This document shows positions 53,075 to 59,612 of a stretch of 64,000 bases of DNA, in pieces. Origin of the DNA: Micromonospora echinaurantiaca (GTDB lineage Bacteria; Actinomycetota; Actinomycetes; Mycobacteriales; Micromonosporaceae); the NCBI RefSeq assembly GCF_900090235.1, contig NZ_LT607750.1, positions 1,624,501 through 1,688,500 of the forward strand, read 5' to 3'. The notes beneath the pieces are model-generated. The model did not search any database. It saw nothing but the letters and a program-made list of their open reading frames with translations, and was not told the origin of the DNA. The position numbers and the translations under genes are program-made. Position 1 is the stretch's first letter. The number at the start of each line of letters is the position of its first letter.

Positions 53075-54915
53075 CCCGCGTCCGTCCGGGCAGGGCCCGC
53101 CTCCGTGGGGGCGTAGCCCGCCGCCTGCATCCGGAACAGGGCGGCGTAGGTGCCGTCGGCCGCCAGCAGGTCCTCGTGCCGGCCCGCCTCGACGATCCGT
53201 CCGTCCGACAGCGCCACGATCAGATCGGCGTCGCGCAGCGTACCCAGCCGGTGCGAGATCAGGACACTGGTCCGGTCGGCCCGGTGCCGGCGCAGCCGGA
53301 GCTGGATGTCGCGCTCGGCCTCGGCGTCCAGGCCGGCGCTCGGCTCGTCGAGGATGAGCAGGTCCCGCGCCGCGGGCAGCACCGAGCGGGCGATCGCCAT
53401 CCGCTGCCACTGCCCGCCGGAGAGCAGCACCCCGGCATCGGCCGGGTCGCCGTCCAGTTCGAACACCCGGGACAGCATCGTGTCGTACCCCCGAGGCAGG
53501 TCCTCGATCACCTGGTGGATGCCGGCCCGCCGGGCGGCGTCGGCGATCCGGGTGGCGTCCTCGGCGCGTACGTGGTCCGGGCCGGCCGGGTCGACGTCGC
53601 CGAGCCAGATGTTCTCCGCGGCCGTGAGGTCGTACGTCATGTAGTCCTGGAACACCGCGCCGATCCGGGCCCGCAGATCCTGCACGGACAGCTCGCGGAG
53701 GTCGACGCCGTCCCACAGGATCGCGCCCCGGGTCGGGTCGTAGAACCGGCACAGCAGCTTGACCAGGGTGCTCTTGCCGGCGCCGTTGTGGCCGACCAGG
53801 GCGACCGCCTGCCCAGCCGGGATGAACAGGTCCACACCGCGCAGCACCCACGGGTGGTCCGGGCCGTAGCGGAACCACACGTCGCGCAACTCGATGCCCC
53901 GCTTCAGTGGCGGCACCGGCAGCGGCCGGGCCGGCTCCGGGAGATCTGGTGGGCAGGTGACGATCTGCTCGTAGTGCGCGAGGAGCAGCATCGCCTGGTG
54001 GATGCCGGCGAGGTGGTCGATCATGGTGGCCAGGCTGCTCTGCACCCCGGCGACGGCGGCGATGAAGACGGCCACGTCGCCCACGGTGAGCCCGCCGGAT
54101 CGGGCGGTGGCCACCGCCCACACCAGGCCGCCCCCGGACAGCGCCGCGCTCAGTGCCGCGAGCAGCGCCTGGACGCGTACCTCCCGGCGCTCGTGGGCCC
54201 GACGGGCGGCGTTCGCGGTGCTCAACTCGGCGAGCATCCGGCGCCGGAACAGCCCGCCCAGCCGCAGCAGACGTACCTCCTTGGCGGCGGACAGGCTGGT
54301 CAGCAGGCTCGCGTAGAACACCTCCCGCCGCTCGCCCGGCCCGATCTCCCACAGCATGTTCGCCCGTCGCCGGCTCAGCCGGAGTTCGGCGACCAGCGCC
54401 GGCACGCCGCCGGCCGCCACCAGCACGGCCATCACCGGGTTGATCACCACGAGGGTGCTGAGGAAGCCGGTCAGCAGCACCGCGTTCTGCACCAGGCCGA
54501 GCAGGCTGTCGACGCAGCGGCTCGGGCCGTCCCGTCCGGCCTGCTCGGCCAGCCGGAGCGTGTTCTGGAACGCCGGATCCTCCAGCCGGCGCAACCCGCC
54601 GAGGCGGTCGGTCGCCGCGTACAACTGGTCGAGCGCCACGACGGCGGCCGAGCGCCCGAGGTCCGCCCGCAGGTAGTTCGTCAGGTGCGGCACCAGCGCG
54701 AGGCCGACGGAGACCGCCGCCAGCGCGATCGCCACCCCGAGGATCGGGCCGCCGGCGGCGTCCGTGACCCGGTCCAGGACGAGCTTGGTGAGCCAGGCCG
54801 CCAGCACCGGAAGGGCGCCGGCGATCGGCGCGAGCACGACGTACACCGCCAGGTTGGCCCGACCGGCCCGCCAGACCACCGCGACCGCCCGGGCGGTCCG
54901 GGCAATGCTGATCAT
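53038..54915 (-). CDS. ABC exporter with fused membrane and ATPase domains, cassette 2
   Basis: The 625-aa half-transporter is similar in layout to the cassette 1 exporter: six helices (residues 15-310), Walker A LVGHNGAGKSTLVKLL (about 380), signature LLSGGQWQRMAIARSVL and Walker B DLLILDEPSAGLD. There is no peptidase domain. The C-terminus has a short extra tail. ATG 54915 has TACCTT 6 nt upstream and no Shine-Dalgarno, so it may be leaderless. Two TGTA-core heptads 11 bp apart lie 35-52 bp upstream, matching those before the Cys8 peptide. This ties the exporter to the peptide even though it lies beyond the SARP gene. Confidence 0.92.
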   Translation of the reverse strand: MISIARTARAVAVVWRAGRANLAVYVVLAPIAGALPVLAAWLTKLVLDRVTDAAGGPILGVAIALAAVSVGLALVPHLTNYLRADLGRSAAVVALDQLYAATDRLGGLRRLEDPAFQNTLRLAEQAGRDGPSRCVDSLLGLVQNAVLLTGFLSTLVVINPVMAVLVAAGGVPALVAELRLSRRRANMLWEIGPGERREVFYASLLTSLSAAKEVRLLRLGGLFRRRMLAELSTANAARRAHERREVRVQALLAALSAALSGGGLVWAVATARSGGLTVGDVAVFIAAVAGVQSSLATMIDHLAGIHQAMLLLAHYEQIVTCPPDLPEPARPLPVPPLKRGIELRDVWFRYGPDHPWVLRGVDLFIPAGQAVALVGHNGAGKSTLVKLLCRFYDPTRGAILWDGVDLRELSVQDLRARIGAVFQDYMTYDLTAAENIWLGDVDPAGPDHVRAEDATRIADAARRAGIHQVIEDLPRGYDTMLSRVFELDGDPADAGVLLSGGQWQRMAIARSVLPAARDLLILDEPSAGLDAEAERDIQLRLRRHRADRTSVLISHRLGTLRDADLIVALSDGRIVEAGRHEDLLAADGTYAALFRMQAAGYAPTEAGPARTDAGYLPAEVGTPAD

Positions 54916-54949
54916 GGCGAGAAGGTACGGACGGCACCTCCAAGGGCAG

Positions 54950-54967
54950 CTACAGCGCCGGTACAGA
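54950..54967 (-). promoter_or_regulatory. Paired TGTA-core heptads at 11-bp spacing upstream of cassette 2 exporter
   Basis: On the exporter's strand TCTGTAC (54967-54961) is followed 11 bp later by GCTGTAG (54956-54950). GCTGTAG is identical to the central heptad before the cassette 2 peptide, and the intervening bases are also similar (CGGCG versus CGCG). This indicates a shared activator, most likely the cassette SARP. Confidence 0.6.
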
Positions 54968-55138
54968 TGGCGTCCGGGCCGGCCGGGATCTCGGGCGTCC
55001 AGCGCGGGTGGTGCTGGCGTGGCCGGTCGCCGGCGCGCCGAGCCGTACCCACCGGTTGCCGTCGACGAGCTGTCGCCTGGTGCATCGCGACGGACGACGG
55101 CAACCGGAGGGTCGTCGCTGCGTTGGGGCCTGACGGGC

Positions 55139-56203
55139 CTAGACTCGGGTGACCCGGACGGCGTCGGCCACGACGTAGCCGGCGGCGCTGGTCCACCGGC
55201 TCACCGCGACCAGGTTGCGGTCACCGGCGGCGAGCGGGAAGGTGCCGAGCGAGCGCCAGACGCCACCGTTGGAGCGCTGGTCCAGGTTGACCGTCTGGTT
55301 GCCGGAGGCGGTGACGACGACGTGCGGGGCCGAGCCGTTGTAGCCCGGGTCGGCCGGGTGCCGTACCTCGATCCGGTAGTTCCCGGCCGCCGGGATGTCG
55401 ACCTTGAACCAGGCGGCGTCGCTGGCGAGGGTGGGGTTGGCGAAGCGGTAGTCGGCCCCGTAGCGCTGGCTGGAGTAGGACGACGTGCCCCAGTTGGTGC
55501 TCGCCGTGAACCGTCCCGCGGTGGCGTTGTCCACGATGACGCTGAAGGCGGGCGGGTTGGTGGTGCTCAGCCCCAGGTAGCTGGCGATGCCCTGCGCGTG
55601 CCCTTGGGCGGTGGCGGTGATGAAGTCGGCCCGTTTGAGCAGGTTCGCGTCGGCCAGGGTGTCGATGAAGAGGTTCTCGGTGAGCACCGCGGGCATGGTC
55701 GTCTCGCGCAGCACGTGGAAGTTGGCGGTCTTCAGCCCCCGGTCGGTGACCGAACCGATCGACCGCATGCCGGCGATCACCCTCGGGTGCAACGCGTTGT
55801 GCAGGTTGATGGTGGCCGCGTCCGTCGTCGGGTACCGGTAGCTCTCGAAGCCGGTGCCGCCCCCGGAGTTGATGTGCACACTCACGAAGAGGTCAGCGCC
55901 CCAGGCGTTGGCGTCGTCGGTGCGGTAGGCCAGGCTGCGGGTGATGTCGGTGGTCCGGGACATGCGGACGTCGACGCTCCAGTTGGCCAGCAGGATGCTG
56001 CGCAGTTGCAGGGAGATGTCGAGCGTCAGGGCCTTCTCCTGCAACCCGTTGCCGACCGCCCCGGGGTCGGTGCCGCCGTGGCCCGGGTCGATGTAGACCT
56101 TGGGTACGGCGGCCCGGGCGGGACCCCCGAGGACGGGGACGGCCGCGACGCCGGCGAGGGCCGCCAGCAGGGTGCGCCGCCGCAACGCGGAGTCATCGAA
56201 CAT
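55139..56203 (-). CDS. Secreted N-acetylmuramoyl-L-alanine amidase (Amidase_3) with golvesin-like domain
   Basis: The 354-aa protein starts at ATG 56203 (GAGAGG 5 nt upstream; GTG 56209 lies on top of that site). A twin-arginine-like signal (LRRRTLLAALAGVAAVPVLGG, cut after ARA) suggests Tat export. Amidase_3 spans about 34-220, with the zinc ligands in YIDPGHGGTDPGAVG (His), a Glu in QEKALTLDIS and His in LFVSVHINSGGG, and the catalytic Glu in AVLTENLFID. The C-terminal ~130 residues (FSVIVDNATAGRFTAS ... VVADAVRVTRV) match golvesin/xanthan-lyase CBM-like domains that bind glycans. It cleaves the peptide-sugar amide bond of peptidoglycan. Confidence 0.92.
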   Translation of the reverse strand: MFDDSALRRRTLLAALAGVAAVPVLGGPARAAVPKVYIDPGHGGTDPGAVGNGLQEKALTLDISLQLRSILLANWSVDVRMSRTTDITRSLAYRTDDANAWGADLFVSVHINSGGGTGFESYRYPTTDAATINLHNALHPRVIAGMRSIGSVTDRGLKTANFHVLRETTMPAVLTENLFIDTLADANLLKRADFITATAQGHAQGIASYLGLSTTNPPAFSVIVDNATAGRFTASTNWGTSSYSSQRYGADYRFANPTLASDAAWFKVDIPAAGNYRIEVRHPADPGYNGSAPHVVVTASGNQTVNLDQRSNGGVWRSLGTFPLAAGDRNLVAVSRWTSAAGYVVADAVRVTRV

Positions 56204-56233
56204 GTGCACCTCTCAGGGGAGAGTCGAGGAGAT

Positions 56234-56267
56234 CATCGATGCGGGCAATATAGCGAAACATCGATGC
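56234..56267. promoter_or_regulatory. CATCGATGC direct repeat with GAAACATCGATG element upstream of amidase
   Basis: CATCGATGC occurs at 56234-56242 and 56259-56267, 25 bp apart, in an AT-richer stretch upstream of the amidase gene. The second copy is part of GAAACATCGATG (56255-56266), an element found again upstream of the glycan-active genes near 59.5 kb. Confidence 0.45.
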
Positions 56268-56408
56268 ACATGAAAGATGTCTACGTCCCGCCGTAAAGCG
56301 ATCGAAGGTTTCCGCCCACAACCCCCGGGCCGGTGCGGCGGTGGCGTGCCACACCCGGACGGCCGGGCCGGCGAACCGGTCCCGGCCGTCCGCGTTCCGG
56401 TGGCGGAA

Positions 56409-59408
56409 CTACCGGTCGAGCGGCTCGATCCAGATGTTGCGGTACTGGACCGGGTTGCCGTGGTCCTGCAACCGGATGGCGCCCGCCGCCGGCCCCTCAG
56501 GGCGGCTGCCGCCGGTGGGGCCGAGGATCTCGACGTCGTCGTGCACGGTGACGCCGTTCCAGACCACGGTGACGCGCGGGTTGGCGACCTTGCGGCCGGC
56601 CGCGTCGTAGCGGGCCTGCCGGTAGACGATGTCGTACGTCTGCCAGGTCTCCGGCCGCAGTGCCGCGTTCACGTCCGGGGCCTTCTGGTTGTAGATCGCC
56701 GCGGCGTCGTTGACCTGCGGCGGGTCGATGCCGAAGGAGTCCAGCACCTGGATCTCGTAGCGGTCCTGCAGGTACACGCCGCTGTTGGCGCGCGCCTGGC
56801 CGGTCACGTCCGGCGGGTACAGCGGCAGGTTGAACTCCACGTGCAAACGGAAGTCGCCGAAGGCCTGCACCGTGCGCAGGTCTCCGTTGCGTACCGTCAT
56901 CGCGCCGTCGTCGACGGCCCACTCGGGTTCGCGCCCGTCGGTGTGCTGCCACTCGGTGAGGTCGCCACCGCCGAACAGCGTGATCCGCTGCCCGTGCGGC
57001 CGGACGGCGAGCACGTCGAGGTTCACGTGCCCGGAGTCCGCGGCCTCCTTGCGGTACTCGACCAGGTTGCGGCCCTCGCGCAGCCGCACCGTCGTGGTGA
57101 CCGTGCCCCACTCCTCCCAGGTCACCGTGGAGGGGAAGACCGTCTGCTCCACCCGTTCACCGTTGACGTACAGGCTGAGCTGCTTCTCACCGGAGTAGGG
57201 GTTCGGGCCGTTGCTGTAGCGCATCGACAGGTCGTACGTGCCGCTCTCGGGTACGTCGACGGAGATGCGGGTCGACGAGCCGTCCTGGGCGAATCCGGCG
57301 GCGAAGCCGGCGCCGGAGTAGGCGGCGTGGTCGGTGGCCATCCCGACGCCGACGGTACGACCCTCCTCGGCCTCGAAGAACGTCTGCGGCTGCACCACCC
57401 GACCCGGGATCTCATTGAGCGTGTACCAGGCCTCAGTGTTCCACAGCTCCTCCCCGTCGGCGGAGGAGAACGGACGCGGCGAGCGGAGGTGCACCACGCG
57501 GTTTTCCTTCAGACCCGGGATCCGGAGCTTCACGGTGCGACGGTCGGCCGACAGCTCGGCCCGGGCCACGTCGAGGGTCTCCAGGTCGAGCTTCGGACCG
57601 CCGTACTGGCTCGTCGCGCCGTAGCGCCACTGCGTCACCTGGTACGCGTCGGCGAGCCGCTGCGCGGTCTCGGCCGACAGCGGCTCGGTGTACTCCAGCT
57701 CGAACCCGACGTGCGAGGCGCGCATCCGCTTGACCTCGAAGACCGAGGTGCCGTTGGGGGTGAGCTTCTGCAGGCCGTACGTGAGTTTGCCCTCCTGGCC
57801 CCAGTTGCCGCCGGCGCCGAGGCCGCCCACGTAGAGCGCGCCGTCGGGGCCGAGGGTCACCTCGTTGATGCCCGACTCCAGGCCCTGCGTGTGCCGGAAC
57901 ACCGCGCCCTGGTACTGGCCCTCGACCTGCTCCAGGAAGACGCGCTGCAGACCCCCGTAGGTGACGTCGCCGACGACCAGTTGCCCCGCGTACGGCCCCT
58001 GCTTCAGCAGCACCGGCGTGGACGGCGAGTTGGCGATCTCGTTCTGCGGGAGCCAGACGACCGGGCGCGTCACCGCCTCGTCGTCGAACGGGCCGGCGGG
58101 CGTCGTGTAGTGGTTGTAGAACGCCCCCTGCCTGATCTGGACCAGCTTCGACGCGGGTAGCCAGCCACCCTGGTTGTCGGTGACGAGGACCTCGCCCGCC
58201 GGCCCCCAGCCGATCCCGTTCGGGGTACGCAGCCCACCGGCGACGTACGTGATCTCGCCGGTCCGGGCGTTCACCTTGATCGAGGTGCCGCGGTTCGGGG
58301 CCGGCTGGGGCACGGTGGTGGCGCCACCGTAGTTGATGGCGACGGAGAGATTGAGGTAGAAGTACCCGTCCCGGTAGAGCAGGCCGAACGCGAACTCGTG
58401 GAAGTTGCGGCCCCAGGGCCAGGTCGCCACGGTCCGGTGCTCGTCCGCGTCGCCGTCACCGTCGGTGTCGCGCAGGGCCGTCAGCTCGTGCTTCTGGCTG
58501 ACGTAGACGGTGCCGTCGACCACCGCCACGCCCTGGGGTTCCCGCAGCCCCTGCGCGAACCTGCGGTAGGTCACCTGGTCGGGTCCGGTGGTCCCGGTGG
58601 CGCCCTCGACCACGTAGACCTCGCCGGTGGCGTTGTCGGTGCCGCCCCAGGTGGAGACGACCAGGTCGCCGTCGGGCCGGAAGGCCAAGCCGGTGACCTG
58701 CGGCTGGAACCCGTCGGGACGCAGGTCGGTGAGGGTGTAGCCCGGGTGCACCCGGTCGAGCGGCAGGCCGTCGCCGGCCGAGTCGGTGGCGCCCTCGCAG
58801 TACTTCCATCCGGGTGCGGTGACGCGTACGACGCCGGCGTCGGTGCTCAGCGCGGTGGTCGGCACCAGCTCGAAGTCGTCGGCGCCGGGGACGCGCCACT
58901 CGAGCCGCAGCACCTGACCGCCACCGTTCTCGAAGAACTCGACGAACAACGGGTGCAGGCCGGCGCTCAGGGTGACCGACCCGTCCTTCGAGGTCTCGCC
59001 GTGCAGACCGTCGTGGTCGACGACGAGTTGGTCGCCGATGGTCAGGCGCGACCCGTCGTCGCTGGTCAGCCGGAACGTGTAGGCACCGTCGGCGGGCACG
59101 GTGAGGTTGCCGGTGACATGGCTGATGAAGCGGTCGGCGAGGCCGAACTCGTCAGTGGTGGTCCAGTTGATCTGCGGCATGAGCTTGTCGACGTTCGGGG
59201 TCTGCGCGGCCTTGAGGGTGCACAGCGCCGACAGCGGGGCGCCCATGTCGTACGAGCGGAGGGTGACGCCGGGCTCCTGCGGCGGGACGTCGGCGGCGAC
59301 GGGTGCGGCCGTCGCCGGGGTGGGGATCGCGGCGAGCAGGGTCGCCAGGGCGGCGGCTGCCGCGGTGAGGATCGGACGGCGTCGTCGCCGTCGGTTCGGT
59401 GTGGTCAT
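56409..59408 (-). CDS. Secreted multidomain protein: PA14, beta-propeller, CBM6/35-like, DUF1080
   Basis: The 999-aa secreted protein starts at ATG 59408 behind GGAGG. After a signal peptide (RRRRRRPILTAAAAALATLLAAIPTPATAA) comes a PA14-like carbohydrate-binding domain (about 55-190, FRLTSDDGSRLTIGDQLVVDHDG). A six-bladed beta-propeller of PQQ-sugar-dehydrogenase type follows (205-560, PDGDLVVSTWGG, NGIGWGPAGEVLVTDNQ), then a CBM6/35-like domain (about 676-801, FEAEEG ... NLDVLAVRP). A C-terminal DUF1080 domain (808-999, LFGGGDLTEWQ) closes the protein; members of that family hydrolyse 3-keto-disaccharides. This predicts extracellular sugar oxidation and/or keto-sugar cleavage in one chain. 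It lies downstream of a beta-helix protein on the same strand. Confidence 0.85.
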   Translation of the reverse strand: MTTPNRRRRRRPILTAAAAALATLLAAIPTPATAAPVAADVPPQEPGVTLRSYDMGAPLSALCTLKAAQTPNVDKLMPQINWTTTDEFGLADRFISHVTGNLTVPADGAYTFRLTSDDGSRLTIGDQLVVDHDGLHGETSKDGSVTLSAGLHPLFVEFFENGGGQVLRLEWRVPGADDFELVPTTALSTDAGVVRVTAPGWKYCEGATDSAGDGLPLDRVHPGYTLTDLRPDGFQPQVTGLAFRPDGDLVVSTWGGTDNATGEVYVVEGATGTTGPDQVTYRRFAQGLREPQGVAVVDGTVYVSQKHELTALRDTDGDGDADEHRTVATWPWGRNFHEFAFGLLYRDGYFYLNLSVAINYGGATTVPQPAPNRGTSIKVNARTGEITYVAGGLRTPNGIGWGPAGEVLVTDNQGGWLPASKLVQIRQGAFYNHYTTPAGPFDDEAVTRPVVWLPQNEIANSPSTPVLLKQGPYAGQLVVGDVTYGGLQRVFLEQVEGQYQGAVFRHTQGLESGINEVTLGPDGALYVGGLGAGGNWGQEGKLTYGLQKLTPNGTSVFEVKRMRASHVGFELEYTEPLSAETAQRLADAYQVTQWRYGATSQYGGPKLDLETLDVARAELSADRRTVKLRIPGLKENRVVHLRSPRPFSSADGEELWNTEAWYTLNEIPGRVVQPQTFFEAEEGRTVGVGMATDHAAYSGAGFAAGFAQDGSSTRISVDVPESGTYDLSMRYSNGPNPYSGEKQLSLYVNGERVEQTVFPSTVTWEEWGTVTTTVRLREGRNLVEYRKEAADSGHVNLDVLAVRPHGQRITLFGGGDLTEWQHTDGREPEWAVDDGAMTVRNGDLRTVQAFGDFRLHVEFNLPLYPPDVTGQARANSGVYLQDRYEIQVLDSFGIDPPQVNDAAAIYNQKAPDVNAALRPETWQTYDIVYRQARYDAAGRKVANPRVTVVWNGVTVHDDVEILGPTGGSRPEGPAAGAIRLQDHGNPVQYRNIWIEPLDR

Positions 59409-59481
59409 GGTTCCTCCTCCCGGTAGGGAAGAAGCCGTGCCACTTTCTCCCCCACGACCAGTCACTACGATCTCGCTACGC

Positions 59482-59556
59482 GAAAGATCGATCGCAGACA
59501 CTAGCACTTTCCATCGATTCAAGGAAACTTTTCGATGTTCGGGGGAAAGTTCGATG
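59482..59556. promoter_or_regulatory. Cluster of GAAA-N2-TCGAT elements upstream of the PA14/DUF1080 gene
   Basis: GAAAGATCGAT (59482-59492) and GAAAGTTCGATG (59545-59556) are exact matches to the pattern, GAAACTTTTCGATG (59524-59537) is a variant with 2 more spacer bases, and ATCGATTC (59513-59520) is an inverted half. The block is AT-rich for this genome. LacI- or GntR-type control of carbohydrate genes is a reasonable guess. Confidence 0.5.
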
Positions 59557-59612
59557 TGGCGCGCTCAAGCCGGAGGTGGCCGGTGACGCGGGAGGCACGT
59601 GCCAAGCAACGG

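Noticed and set aside
49916..54943. Very long minus-strand open frame reaching from the cassette 2 peptide through the SARP and ABC genes
   Set aside because: It is the out-of-phase shadow of two real genes on opposite strands; only its last 61 codons, with their own ribosome binding site, are accepted as the peptide gene.
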